Of a stretch of 58,515 bases of DNA, positions 1-10,200 are shown piece after piece. Under the pieces are notes generated by a model that ran no database searches, was not told the origin of the DNA, and worked only from the letters and a program-made list of their open reading frames with translations. Source of the stretch: a candidate division KSB1 bacterium. Lineage in GTDB: Bacteria > Zhuqueibacterota > JdFR-76 > DREG01. Location: positions 1-58,515 of the forward strand of contig JADFJB010000011.1 of the NCBI GenBank assembly GCA_022566355.1, written 5' to 3'. Every line of letters begins with the position of its first letter. The stretch's first letter is position 1. The position numbers and the translations under genes are program-made.

Positions 1-3000
1 ACTCCGTTTCCACTTCACGCAAAAAGATATAAAAAAGTCCGCCAAAATGTTGTTCATAATTATAATCATTTATGCGCAATTTTAAGTATTGATTGAGTGC
101 AATGGCATATATATGATATTGCAGAATATATAAATTCGAAATCATCGATTCCATCATTGAAGCACGATTGTAATTTTCAATTGAGTTACCCAGGTAATTT
201 GATTTCCAGTCGATGATATAATACTTACCATTTTCGTGAAATACTAAATCGATAAAACCTTTCATAAATCCCTCGATCGGGGCGAAGTTCATTTCTTCAA
301 TTCTATCTATGAATTTTGGTGAAGTTTCCGATTCCAAGGTTTTAGTAAATATTTCTTTTAAATTATTTGGCGAGGTACTTCTGAGGGGAAAATAAAATTC
401 TAATTCATTTAAACGGTTTTTGTTTGGCAGTTGTGAAAGCGAAAATGAATTTTTGCCGGTTAATGGGTGCCCAAGCAATTTAGAAATCATGCTACTAACT
501 GCATTTAACCATTCAATCTCAAAACCATAGGCATGTAGTTTAGAAAATACCATATCCTCAATTGCAGAAAAACCCAGGGTATAATCCAGGTTCTGGAAAA
601 TATCGTGAATAAAAGTCCCGGTTTTTGCTCCTCTTGGAAAATTGAGAAAAGAAGAATACTTATCCTCCGGACCTTTTTCCTCTTGGGATGCTTCAGGAAA
701 TTGAATAACTCCTATTGAATCATGATCCGGGTACTCAGCCGTATGATGAACTTGAGAAACCAGGGAAGAATAACTGGAGATTCCTTCCGAAATTTTAATT
801 TTGGTTTTAAAATCTCGACAACTTAGTTCAATTTCTTCTGAAGTTGATTTTATGAGAGGACTCACAGCAGGATCAGGTAAACCGGTTAATTTGATCGTGC
901 CTTTCGAATTGGGGATTAAATTATTTAACAAATCTGCTCGGTAACTTTGATCATCGATATTCTTTAAATGATCCTTTAAACTGCTCAAAATGTCTTCTGA
1001 ATTCAATGTCTCAGGATTATGAAATAAGTAGGCCAGTGCGGAAGTCTTACCCTCACTAAAATTACCCCAGACAAGATAACAGCGATTTTTTGCACGAGTT
1101 AAAGAAACATAGAGCAATCGTAAATTTTCTGCCAATTCCTCTTTTCCCTTATAGATTTTATTCTGCTCAATCCGGTCAGAGCCAAGATCAAGGGTAAATA
1201 ACCATTCACGGTTTTCATCATGGAATATTAGAGTGTCCGCATTTCTTACGTAAGAACCGGACCATGTAAAGGGACAGAAAACAATTGGATATTCCAGTCC
1301 TTTGCACATATGCATCGTTACCAATTTCACGGCGTTCTCATCGCTTTCCAATCGAAGTTGATGTTCTTCGATTGGCCCTATTTTAGAAGCTATTTGCTCG
1401 GAAAGCCATTTTAGAAGTCCTGTCATGCCGAGATTTAGATCGGAAGAAGTTTGATTCAGAATCTCAGCCAGGTGAAGTAAATTGGTAATTCTCCTTTCGC
1501 CATCGGGGTAAGACATCAGGCGTTTTTGCAGGTTTTCCTGCGTAAGGAGTTCTTTGAACATGCGAATAAAGCCATGTTCCAGCCACAATTTATGGTAAAG
1601 TAAAAACTTTTCAAACCATTCTTCCAGCCGGGTCTCATCGTCCTGCCACCCCAACAATTCCTCGCCTCGAATCCCAATGATATCTGTTGCCAGGGCAGCT
1701 TTGACCAATCTTTGTCTTTTCGGCTCAACCAAAGCTGTTAAGATTCTTTCCAGTTCTAGCGCCTCATTTGATTCAAACAAGTTTGCGGAGCTGTAAAGCA
1801 CGCTATGGATATTCAGTTTTCTTAAAGTATCCTGCATGAGTTGTGCTTCGATGTTGGTTCGAACCAGCACGGCAATATCTTTTTCTTCCAAAGGATTGTT
1901 ACCTATAAATGCTGTGCCTTGCTGACTTTGAGTGAGCAGGTTTACAATTTCTGATGCAACCGCATCCGATAATATTTTTCTCGCTTGCGGTTTGCTAATT
2001 GGCTTTCCGGAGTCGCTATATTTAGCCGCATCTAAAAACCACAATCGAAAAGGCGTATCCGTCTTATTCATGAACCTAAGTTGTTCTCTGTAGCCTGCTT
2101 CCGGGGAATCACATTTATGATAAGGAATGGCTTCATAAACAAATGGATTTTGAATTCTTGAAAACACCGTGTTAATCGAAGTGACTAATTCCGGCGTTGA
2201 CCGGTAGTTTTTCGATAAGGTATAACTGTTGGGAATTTCCTTTTTTGCACGCAAATAAGCAAAAATATCTGCACCTCTGAAACCATAAATGGCCTGCTTT
2301 GGGTCACCAATAAGAAATAGGGCGGAGTCTTTGTGATCAAATATCTTTCTAAAAATTTCATACTGAACCGGGTCTGTATCCTGGAACTCATCGATCAGGG
2401 CAGCTTTAAATTTTGTTCTAATCGTAGAGGCGACTTCGTTGCCATTTTGATTTAAGGCTGCATGTAAATTCAAAAGTAAATCATCAAAAAAGAAAATGTT
2501 CTTTTCCAGTTTTCGTTTTTTCAGTTCCTTGCGCGCATAATCGAATAATTCGGTTTCAAGAGCAATCAATCGATTTTTGTAATTTGCCTCAAGCCTTTGA
2601 AAATTTTGATGGTGGTTTTCACATACATCGAAAAATGGCAGGGCAGGGGATGAATAACCTTTCTTCATCCCTTTTGCCAGGGTTGAAGTCGTAAATTTTT
2701 CAAAACCCCTGGATAGAACCGGAGCAGCATTTTCAGAGGTTGTGTAAACATCCATCGCTTTGAGCCAGAATGGAATATTGTCTTTTCGATAACGATTACG
2801 ATTTAATCGATTGTCATCATCAAAGATTTTCTTAACTATTTCTTTAGATGTTGGCCAAAGCTGTTTAACTCCTCGAAAAGATTCTTCAAAACGAATTTCT
2901 AGTTCTTTCGAGTCGGCCACAGATACTTCCGGAATAATTTGAAGAAAGTGGAGCCCGATTTTATCAATCACAAGTTCCAGAAGAGAGTTCGGGTTCATCT

Positions 3001-3526
3001 TTTCAAAAGCATATCCAACAAATAATCCGGATTCACCATACATCTGTTTTCGCCAAAAATCTTCAACAACCTGCCGAAGTATTTCTGTTTGTTCCGTGAC
3101 CAATTCGGTATCGAACAAACCCTTACTTTCAAAGGCTTGTTCTCGCAGTATTTTGTTGCAGAACCCATGAATGGTAAAAATTGCAGCCTCATCAAAATCC
3201 CGGATTGCAACGTTTATTTTTTTTATTGCATTTTCAGATGGATTGTTTTTGATCAAATTCACAAGAAGCGGATCATTGCTGCTTTTAATTGATAGTGCTT
3301 CTTTGGTCTCTCGAAGTTTGTTGCGAATCCGTTCCTTCAATTCATTTGTCGCCGCTTCGGTAAAAGTGACTACCAGGATTTGGTCGACAGTAAGTCCGGT
3401 CTCGATAAGCAGCCGGATAAAGATTCCAGTGATCGTAAACGTTTTACCCGTACCGGCGCTGGCTTCAATCAGGTTCATGCCTCCGAGAGGACTATTGAGA
3501 AGATCAAACTCTTTTGCAGTTTGCAC
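1..3526 (-). CDS. recB: Exodeoxyribonuclease V beta subunit RecB (3' end cut by window edge)
   Basis: RecB is the 3'-5' helicase and nuclease subunit of RecBCD, which processes double-strand DNA ends for recombination. The minus-strand frame is open from a GTG at 3526 to the window edge (about 1175 codons; E. coli RecB is 1180). Visible motifs: Walker A ASAGTGKT at residues 22-29, Walker B DEFQDTDP at about 379-386, GDPKQAIYGFRG from 407, and near the C-terminus the nuclease motif with D1093, D1106 and K1108 (IIDWKSNYLG), matching the RecB catalytic triad positions. I checked that the start, the helicase motifs and the nuclease motif share one frame. The GTG overlaps the recC stop by one base (TAGTG), so the two are translationally coupled. 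recD would be expected further left, outside the window. Start choice rests on this overlap and on the position of Walker A. Confidence 0.96.
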   Translation of the reverse strand, partial: MQTAKEFDLLNSPLGGMNLIEASAGTGKTFTITGIFIRLLIETGLTVDQILVVTFTEAATNELKERIRNKLRETKEALSIKSSNDPLLVNLIKNNPSENAIKKINVAIRDFDEAAIFTIHGFCNKILREQAFESKGLFDTELVTEQTEILRQVVEDFWRKQMYGESGLFVGYAFEKMNPNSLLELVIDKIGLHFLQIIPEVSVADSKELEIRFEESFRGVKQLWPTSKEIVKKIFDDDNRLNRNRYRKDNIPFWLKAMDVYTTSENAAPVLSRGFEKFTTSTLAKGMKKGYSSPALPFFDVCENHHQNFQRLEANYKNRLIALETELFDYARKELKKRKLEKNIFFFDDLLLNLHAALNQNGNEVASTIRTKFKAALIDEFQDTDPVQYEIFRKIFDHKDSALFLIGDPKQAIYGFRGADIFAYLRAKKEIPNSYTLSKNYRSTPELVTSINTVFSRIQNPFVYEAIPYHKCDSPEAGYREQLRFMNKTDTPFRLWFLDAAKYSDSGKPISKPQARKILSDAVASEIVNLLTQSQQGTAFIGNNPLEEKDIAVLVRTNIEAQLMQDTLRKLNIHSVLYSSANLFESNEALELERILTALVEPKRQRLVKAALATDIIGIRGEELLGWQDDETRLEEWFEKFLLYHKLWLEHGFIRMFKELLTQENLQKRLMSYPDGERRITNLLHLAEILNQTSSDLNLGMTGLLKWLSEQIASKIGPIEEHQLRLESDENAVKLVTMHMCKGLEYPIVFCPFTWSGSYVRNADTLIFHDENREWLFTLDLGSDRIEQNKIYKGKEELAENLRLLYVSLTRAKNRCYLVWGNFSEGKTSALAYLFHNPETLNSEDILSSLKDHLKNIDDQSYRADLLNNLIPNSKGTIKLTGLPDPAVSPLIKSTSEEIELSCRDFKTKIKISEGISSYSSLVSQVHHTAEYPDHDSIGVIQFPEASQEEKGPEDKYSSFLNFPRGAKTGTFIHDIFQNLDYTLGFSAIEDMVFSKLHAYGFEIEWLNAVSSMISKLLGHPLTGKNSFSLSQLPNKNRLNELEFYFPLRSTSPNNLKEIFTKTLESETSPKFIDRIEEMNFAPIEGFMKGFIDLVFHENGKYYIIDWKSNYLGNSIENYNRASMMESMISNLYILQYHIYAIALNQYLKLRINDYNYEQHFGGLFYIFLREVETE

Positions 3527-6500
3527 TATAACAATTCCTCACGATTGTCAATTAGCGGTTCATATACTACCTGGGAAAGCTTTTCAAAATCACCCGATAA
3601 TGGATCTTCATTATTGCGAAAACAAAGTTGAAAATAGACATCTTCAATTTCCCCTCGTTGGCGGTCAGTTCCGAACCATGTTTTTTGGGCATTTTCCAAA
3701 GCTGTTTCAACCGTTTTTTGTTCTTCTTTAATTAAGCGAAAATAGGTATAAGACGAATCCGGAAAAAACCGAATGGGGTAGGAGAGACCTTCCCAATAGA
3801 TATCTAACAGGTTGCTGAGAATATCAAAGCTGTTTTGTAGCGGTTGAAAAACCCATCCAACCCATTGTCCGTCCGTTGCATTATTAACACCGGCAAGAAA
3901 ACTATGAGCAGGATAATTACCGGAACTGTAACAGTTCAAAACCAGGTGGTTTAACCATGCATTAAGATGATCTTTGGCTTTTACACGGGCATATCGAAAA
4001 AGTACATTTCCATTTTCATGAACGTGATCTAATCTTCCTGTTACATGGAACTCATTTATATTTAGATCAACTTGAACAGGGTCCAGGGGTGCGAGTTGGA
4101 AAATTTCTTCTGTCTTACTAACAAAATGCCGAACTTTGTTATTCAATCGATCGAAATCATAATCACCTACAGCGCCTATAGGGAGCATACCGGTTGATGA
4201 TGTGACTTTTTTGATTTGCCGGGTTTCATCATATTTTGAGGAACTCTTCACAAGTGATTGCGAGACGGCATAACGATCGAGTCCGGCTAACGCAAATGTC
4301 TCCTTTTCCTCAATTGTAACCTGATTTTCTCTGAGGTACAGATTTAACCGCTTGTTTAGTAAAAAGCGGGTTGGGTTTCTAAAAAACCGGTACAGGTCTT
4401 GTAACCTTAGTTCTTTAAATTTTTTGTCAGGTTCGGGAAGCTTTTCTGAAATGAAAATTGGCTGCTCTTTTTGAGAATCGAGCAGGCTTTTAGCGATCTC
4501 TAAATTGTCACCGGAATAACTGAACAGATCATTATACCTTTTGAAGTATTCAGGACTAAACGCTTGCAGCCTGTGGTTTGTTTTGATTTGATCAATAATT
4601 CTGCAATTTTCTATTTCGAAATTTGAATGGATATAATCCAGCAACTCACTAACCAGAACCGAAGGTGGAATAGCGGAATTATCTTTTATGCTTTGGCCGA
4701 TATGACTAATGTATAATTTATCCCTGGCAGAAAGGATGGCTTCAAGAAATAAGTAGCGGTCGTCATTGCGGCGGGACCGGTCGCCCTTTTGCGGTGATTT
4801 AGCGAGTAGGTCAAAACCCAATTGTCTGTTTTGGCGGGGATATGCATCACTATTCATACCAATCAAACAAATTACCCTTGCCGGAATACTTCGCATAGGC
4901 AGCAAGGAGCAAAATGTAACACCACCGGTCATAAATCCATAACCAAATCCTTCATTGTTGAGCCTGGTTTTTAAATGATGGACTATTACCTCAAGCTCAA
5001 TTTTATCTTCAAACTTCGAAAGATCTTGATATTCTTCAAATTCTCCGATTAATCGTCGAATAATGTGAATATCCAGCACAGTCTCATCATTGGTAGCAAA
5101 AAATAATTCGAGCACCTCGTTTAACATTTGATACCAATCCGCTAAGGTTCGTTTTATTTTGAGAGAATCAACCGTCTCAAATAATTGCTCTATAAATTCC
5201 AGAAAATTTCCTAAAACAACTGCCTGGCTGCCTTCGACATCGTCAAAGGGTAAAAGTTCATTTTCGTAGAAATTGCGTTCCTGTCCGGGTAACGCGTATC
5301 CAAGTAGCAGCCTATTCAAACCCGCCTGCCAACTGTTTTGATTGAATTCCGGTAATCCAAGATCTCTACGATTTTCTGTATTCCGCCCCCATCGAATTCG
5401 TGTTTCTTTAATCCATGATTGCACCAATGACAGGTCGTTATCGGAAATATTAAATTTTTGCCGAACCGCTGGATATTCCAAAATTGCAAAAATTTGTGGA
5501 GCATTAAAACGGCTGCCAGGCAGATCCAGGATTGCGAAGAAGGTGTTAACAATGGAGTTTTCTGTGCTCAAACTCCGATCCGTAATGCTGAAAGGAAACC
5601 GTCTTGGATCGTTAAAGGGCAGTTCAAAAACGCTTTGAATGAAGGGAGTATAAGGTTCAATATCCGGAGCCATGACTAAAATATCACCCGGTTTAAGTGA
5701 TGGATTTTCCTCGAATAGCTCCAACAATTGATTCTGGAGAATTTCCATCTCGCGCCTGGGACTATGGCAGGAATGAATTTGAATCGTTTGATCCGAAAGA
5801 TCAATTTTCCTTTTACGCTCCCTGGTTAAACTGCGATCTTGTAATCGTAAAATATCGGATTGAATACTTGACAAAAGTGTATCGTTTCCCGGATCCTGGT
5901 AATTGGAAAATTCTTCAGTGTCCCATTCTTCGATGAGGTCGAAGAAATCGCGGCCCAGTTTACCCATTGACGCCAGGATAGTATTGCCTTTTTCTATATG
6001 GAACAGATCGAGTGTACCGGGTATTTTTTTTCTTTCGATGATTTTGATTTCGGCATCGGATAGGATATCACCCCAGTATTCCCGGCATGGGTTCATGAGA
6101 AATAAATTGACTTCTGAAATTTTTGCAAGAGCAGAAAATATCTGAATGTGAAATTTCGGCAAAGCAGAAATTCCGAACACCGCGATTCTTTCGGGAATGC
6201 TTTCGGATTTTACTTTTGTCTTTTCCAATGTTTTGATTAAATCCCTGCCAAGGGTTGCCCTGTGTTTGCTATTTGATCCCTTAACCATTTCGCGCCATAA
6301 TTCGGCTTGCCAATGGTTTTCTTTTCCGGCTTCCCAATCAAATATCATTTCGGGGCGGAATAGAATGTATTGATCAAAAAGATCAGCAATTCTTTCAGAT
6401 AACTGTATCTTCTTGATTTCAGATCTGGGTTCTGAAAGGTATTGCCTGAGAGCATTAAATTGGGATTGTTGGATACAGAATGGCAACAGTTTCATGATTC

Positions 6501-6780
6501 TCCAAACCATGATTTCGCGATCGAAGCTCGATCTTACCGGAAGGTCAGGAAAAATGGATTGAAAAATTTCGTAAATAAACTTGTTGGGAAAGGGAAATTG
6601 AATATTTGAGCAGATGCCCATTTTCCTGGCCAATTCCATGGAAATCCAGCGTTCCATCCCTTTGCTTTGCACGACAATGATTTCCGAATCGAATGGTGAA
6701 GATAAAGGATGAATTAATGTCTCTGCTAAAGCCTCTGACAGGTTTTCCAAACGATTACTGGTAAAGAGTTTGAGTGACAT
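3526..6780 (-). CDS. recC: Exodeoxyribonuclease V gamma subunit RecC
   Basis: The 1084-residue product is close to the usual RecC length (about 1120). RecC is the inactive-helicase subunit that holds Chi recognition and splits the DNA strands in RecBCD. The N-terminus (LFTSNRLENLSEAL, then VQSKGMERWISMELA and NIQFPFPNKF) is the family signature, and the central block ending GMNSDAYPRQ is also typical. The C-terminal third has the degenerate nuclease-like fold (VTGRLDHVHENGNVLFRYARV). ATG start at 6780; only a weak Shine-Dalgarno is visible. It is the first gene of a recC-recB operon with a one-base overlap. No frameshift or missing block was seen. Assignment is from family signatures plus recB adjacency. 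Confidence 0.95.
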   Translation of the reverse strand: MSLKLFTSNRLENLSEALAETLIHPLSSPFDSEIIVVQSKGMERWISMELARKMGICSNIQFPFPNKFIYEIFQSIFPDLPVRSSFDREIMVWRIMKLLPFCIQQSQFNALRQYLSEPRSEIKKIQLSERIADLFDQYILFRPEMIFDWEAGKENHWQAELWREMVKGSNSKHRATLGRDLIKTLEKTKVKSESIPERIAVFGISALPKFHIQIFSALAKISEVNLFLMNPCREYWGDILSDAEIKIIERKKIPGTLDLFHIEKGNTILASMGKLGRDFFDLIEEWDTEEFSNYQDPGNDTLLSSIQSDILRLQDRSLTRERKRKIDLSDQTIQIHSCHSPRREMEILQNQLLELFEENPSLKPGDILVMAPDIEPYTPFIQSVFELPFNDPRRFPFSITDRSLSTENSIVNTFFAILDLPGSRFNAPQIFAILEYPAVRQKFNISDNDLSLVQSWIKETRIRWGRNTENRRDLGLPEFNQNSWQAGLNRLLLGYALPGQERNFYENELLPFDDVEGSQAVVLGNFLEFIEQLFETVDSLKIKRTLADWYQMLNEVLELFFATNDETVLDIHIIRRLIGEFEEYQDLSKFEDKIELEVIVHHLKTRLNNEGFGYGFMTGGVTFCSLLPMRSIPARVICLIGMNSDAYPRQNRQLGFDLLAKSPQKGDRSRRNDDRYLFLEAILSARDKLYISHIGQSIKDNSAIPPSVLVSELLDYIHSNFEIENCRIIDQIKTNHRLQAFSPEYFKRYNDLFSYSGDNLEIAKSLLDSQKEQPIFISEKLPEPDKKFKELRLQDLYRFFRNPTRFLLNKRLNLYLRENQVTIEEKETFALAGLDRYAVSQSLVKSSSKYDETRQIKKVTSSTGMLPIGAVGDYDFDRLNNKVRHFVSKTEEIFQLAPLDPVQVDLNINEFHVTGRLDHVHENGNVLFRYARVKAKDHLNAWLNHLVLNCYSSGNYPAHSFLAGVNNATDGQWVGWVFQPLQNSFDILSNLLDIYWEGLSYPIRFFPDSSYTYFRLIKEEQKTVETALENAQKTWFGTDRQRGEIEDVYFQLCFRNNEDPLSGDFEKLSQVVYEPLIDNREELL

Positions 6781-7247
6781 TAGGACTTTTGAAAATTTGA
6801 TTGAATTTAATTAGAGTACTTTAGAGAACATCCTGATAAAAGATATCTTTGCTGAGGTTAACCACCACACATATAGGTTAAAAATAATATTTGAATTTTA
6901 CAACAGGTAATAGAAAAAGAACGAATCTATTAAAAACTTAGAGTGGTATGCCAACGGTATAGATCCCCAACCCTTTTTTCTCCAGGTTGCGGATACGCTG
7001 GTAGCTTAACCACATTATATTGTATTCACTAAAAGGTTGCCGACTTTTTACGAGTTCGTCTATGTTAGGCTAGTAAAAAAGCAACTGTTAATAGAACTTC
7101 TCGATTTATATTATGTTAAAGTGTTCTGTATTGGAGATGTGTTGACACATAGACACCTTAAGGTTATTCATTTTTGATTATCAAGTTGTTTCACTTGTCT
7201 TTTTAGAAAATTGTCAATACTACTCGAAAATAGTTCAGTTAAAGAAT
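6781..7247. other. Intergenic region between recC and the barrel gene; possible gene remnant
   Basis: This 467 bp gap separates two divergent genes and must hold both promoters, which I could not place with confidence. On the minus strand, about 6942-7045 can be read as a roughly 34-codon open stretch ending at a TAA, with contents like FSEYNIMWLSYQ and LGIYTVGIPL. That looks more like a real C-terminus than random sequence, but it has an upstream in-frame TAG and no recognised family. It may be the tail of a deleted gene. No tRNA or terminator was seen. Confidence 0.3.
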
Positions 7248-8804
7248 ATGAAAAAGATTATTATTTTTATAGTTACGTTTATTTGCATTCATAGTCATTC
7301 TAACTTATATGCTCAGGGGAACGGATTTGGGTTGAGCTACAAGATCATAGTCAAGCATAATATTGTTCCATCAAATTCTTTTCGAGATATTGTGGTTTCA
7401 GACTTTACTGTTTATGCTGACCAATGGCTCAGTCATGTATCAGATGGTTTTTCAATAGAAGGACAGGTTGTTTTCAGAATTCCATTTTTTTTGAAACCTT
7501 ATTTTGGATTTAATTATGATTCTTATAATGAAAAGAACGAGAATCCAGAGTTGTGGAAACATATATACTTGTTAGACTTTGATTTCCCATTCGAACAAAT
7601 GCAATCTGCAACAAATTACAAAACACAGACATTCAAATTCGGTATGATGCATGAGCTTGACTATTTAAACCTTCCCATAGTCCCCTTCGTTTTTGGCGAA
7701 TTAGGGCACCAAAAATTCAGGGCGGGTACTTACCTAAAAGGTATTTTGTCTAATCCTGAGTTAGGTGAAATAGTAAACTTTTGGGGACGTTCAAGACTTG
7801 AAACAAAAGCTTCAATCGAGAAAAGCATCGGTGTTGGATTCAATATTCCTGTTGGACAATTCGTTTTAACACCAATGTTTAAACATATTTCAGCTAAAAT
7901 GAAGGTTGCAAATCGAAATTTACAGAACACTTATGCGCAACCTCCTTATGGATCGGTTGCTACTGTTAAAGGAGATCTTACTATCCCCGAAGGACATAAG
8001 ATCAACCTTAGTCATAGTGAGATCGGAATTGGCTTGCAATATAACTTCGATAAGCGCGAGACTGAATCGCCTGTATCAAATAATAAAAGAAAAGATACAT
8101 TTGGAGTCAGGTTAGAACTCAGTTTTGGACACAGTTTCACAGCTTTTGGCGAGTTTGATGAGAATAGAGCTTTTGGAGATAAATGGCTACAAAATGTCAC
8201 AGGCGGTTTGGGGATTGAAGGTCGCATATTGCTCAATACTCGATTTAGATTGTACCCATATATCGGATATCATTTAAGTCAATTTCACGATAATATTGAA
8301 ACACCTTTTCTTTTCGTGAAACAAGTCTACTTATATTTCCCATACCCAACTTCTGATTTTACAAATGTTACTACGAATTACAAAACATCTGGTTTTTCTT
8401 TTGGTTTCATGTATGACCTAATGCGAACTGCAAGAGGTTTCAAACCCTTTTTGATTGTTGAATTGAAAAGGCAATCATTTTTAGCACAGACGAATTTCAG
8501 AGCAAGATTTATATTTCAAAATGAAGATGTTGTAGCTTCAGGATCATCTACAATGCGATCGAAATCAGGATATGGAATAGGTTTTGGTGGCGGGTTCAGT
8601 ATTCCTGTTGGTAGAATTGAATTTGCACCTTCCTTTAAATATAATTCAGTAAATGCTACATTATCAAAACAGAGTTCTAGTTATTCTTTGCAACCTCCAT
8701 TAAACTCAAGTGTGAAGCAAGATGCTCTTGGCACCGATAATAACATAATTCAAATGAGATATTTTGAGTTTAAAATAGGTTTACGGTACAATCTAATACA
8801 ATAG
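7248..8804 (+). CDS. Exported protein with two tandem beta-barrel-like halves (outer membrane type)
   Basis: The 518-residue product has a clear signal peptide (MKKIIIFIVTFICIHSHSNLYAQ, cleavage after AQ at about residue 22). The rest is rich in alternating hydrophobic/aromatic beta strands, as in outer-membrane barrels. It is internally duplicated: about residues 25-270 and 280-518 repeat the same order of landmarks. These are GFSIEG and GLGIEG; KPYFGF and YPYIGY; NYKTQTFKFGMM and NYKTSGFSFGFM; GVGFNIPVGQF and GFGGGFSIPVGRI; QPPYGS and QPPLNS; and a closing GLQYNF and GLRYNL. Each half is the size of a small 8-10-stranded barrel. No enzymatic motif is seen. The ATG at 7248 follows a 467 bp gap and the gene stands alone. 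Function unknown; the outer-membrane location is inferred. Confidence 0.75.
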   Translation: MKKIIIFIVTFICIHSHSNLYAQGNGFGLSYKIIVKHNIVPSNSFRDIVVSDFTVYADQWLSHVSDGFSIEGQVVFRIPFFLKPYFGFNYDSYNEKNENPELWKHIYLLDFDFPFEQMQSATNYKTQTFKFGMMHELDYLNLPIVPFVFGELGHQKFRAGTYLKGILSNPELGEIVNFWGRSRLETKASIEKSIGVGFNIPVGQFVLTPMFKHISAKMKVANRNLQNTYAQPPYGSVATVKGDLTIPEGHKINLSHSEIGIGLQYNFDKRETESPVSNNKRKDTFGVRLELSFGHSFTAFGEFDENRAFGDKWLQNVTGGLGIEGRILLNTRFRLYPYIGYHLSQFHDNIETPFLFVKQVYLYFPYPTSDFTNVTTNYKTSGFSFGFMYDLMRTARGFKPFLIVELKRQSFLAQTNFRARFIFQNEDVVASGSSTMRSKSGYGIGFGGGFSIPVGRIEFAPSFKYNSVNATLSKQSSSYSLQPPLNSSVKQDALGTDNNIIQMRYFEFKIGLRYNLIQ

Positions 8805-9276
8805 TATTTACAATTCGTAATGTTTTGGACAATTAAGTTGTTATTTCCTATATGCCAAATAATGCTATAAAATTTTGCAAAAGTATGATTTAGGGATTTG
8901 TAAGAATTCACCATGTTTATGGGACCAAAAATTATGGCAGTGGATAATGGCATTGCTCGATAAATTTGTTGGCTATCGAGACTGTGGAATAAAGAAAAAT
9001 GAAAAATGCCTAATAAACAAATCGAGTTGGACGCAACGGACAGGGTCGTGATTTTGAGTCAGTACCCGCGCAAAGTTATGAGAAGAATTGAAACGCAGTA
9101 ATAACGTAAATTTGCGCAAATCATTTTAACAGTTATAAAAGAACATACCCCTGAGTCAGGCTCAGGCCCAGCCTCTCAAGAGAGATTTACGGCGAAAAAA
9201 GGGTTGACTTTTTCTGTATGGGTTTGTTAAATTAGGATACAAGGAGGGCTATTGTGGAATATTTTGAGGATAGTTG
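8805..9276. other. Noncoding region upstream of the FRG pseudogene
   Basis: I see no intact gene in these 472 bases. From about 9005 the base composition becomes richer in G+C than the flanks and stays so through the FRG pseudogene, which suggests one imported segment. A short frame beginning near 9007 (MPNKQIELDATDR...) closes after about 30 codons. The sequence just before the FRG gene has a strong AAGGAGG at 9241-9247, but the nearest start it would serve (GTG 9254) closes after seven codons, at the FRG start. Confidence 0.4.
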
Positions 9277-10009
9277 ATGGCTTCTTGGAACATCATACTT
9301 GACGAGTTGCAGCAGTTCTTGAATGACCTCAATATTTCGGATCCGTTTTTTCGTGGACACACGGACGCATCATGGAAACTCAAGCCACGACTAGCGAGGA
9401 AACTAAAGTCGAACGAATCTGCCCGTGGGATTAAAACGAAGGAATCACGCTTGTTCGGCAAGTTCATGACCAGAGGAGCAGCGGATATCCCACCCAGCGC
9501 AGATTCATGGGACATTCTCGTTTTGATGCAGCATTATGGCGTCCCGACGCGCTTGTTAGATTGATCTCAGTCGTTTGGTGTTGCACTCTACTTTGCGCTT
9601 CTAGATACTGAATCCGATTGTGCTGTCTGGATCCTCGATCCTTCCTGCCATAACTTATTAGGTGGAAAATCAGATTTGCTTCGTCTCAACCGTGATTTCG
9701 TCGAAGGCTACGAGCAACTCTTCATCCAGCGAGCCGAGAAGTTTGATTACTCCTCAGCGGCATTCGCGGTGTATACACAGACGGTTCGATCGGCGTATGC
9801 AAGCGCAATAAGCAATGTTCACATTACACTTTGATATGAGCTCCCCCCTTGAGGACATCGCGCAAAATTGTGTACGAAAGTTAACCATCCCTGTCAATCT
9901 TCATGAGGAGGCACGGCGCTTTTTGCAAGACGCTGGTCTAGATTACCATGTGATTTTTCCTGATCTTCAAGGCTTGGGGCGACAGCTTATGATTGAAGAA
10001 TATGAATAA
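9277..10009 (+). pseudogene. Decayed FRG-domain protein (two nonsense codons, one frameshift)
   Basis: The first 96 codons encode an FRG domain: FFRGH near the start, WKLKPRLAR, then MQHYGVPTRLLD. The next codon, where the family has W (RLLDW), is TGA (9562-9564). Reading on, the frame continues the domain (QSFGVALYFALLD...) up to about 9780. It then has to shift by one base to reach RFDRRMQAQ, a second stop (TAA, 9809-9811, where CAA/Q fits), and MFTLHFDMSSPLEDIA to the end at 10009. FRG domains occur in phage-defence and toxin-like proteins and in uncharacterised proteins; their activity is poorly known. Start taken at ATG 9277 with GAGGA about 8 bases upstream. The G+C-rich composition differs from neighbours, consistent with transfer followed by decay. 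Confidence 0.85.
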
Positions 10010-10200
10010 TTGGTTTTCTTGTGTGGCGAAAAAATGTTGTGGATTTTCTCTCCGTATCTCCGCGAAGGCAGGGATATTCATTAACTTCAATCAAAAGGAA
10101 AACCTTGCTTTTAATCAATCAAATAAATTGATTTTTTATTTAGAGCCTTTTAATTTATTCTTATTTTAGTTGAGCCTACCATTCTAGCTGGAAGTTATCT

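Noticed and set aside
5697-5936. Several 60-100 codon frames on the plus strand inside recC and recB
   Set aside because: They lie antisense to firm long genes whose frames are intact.
9005-9080. Sequence resembling an integron attC site (starts GCCTAATAAACAAATCGAG)
   Set aside because: The left core fits poorly (GCCTAAT), the right core at GTTATGA is not GTTRRRY, and the inner arms do not pair. No integrase is in the window.
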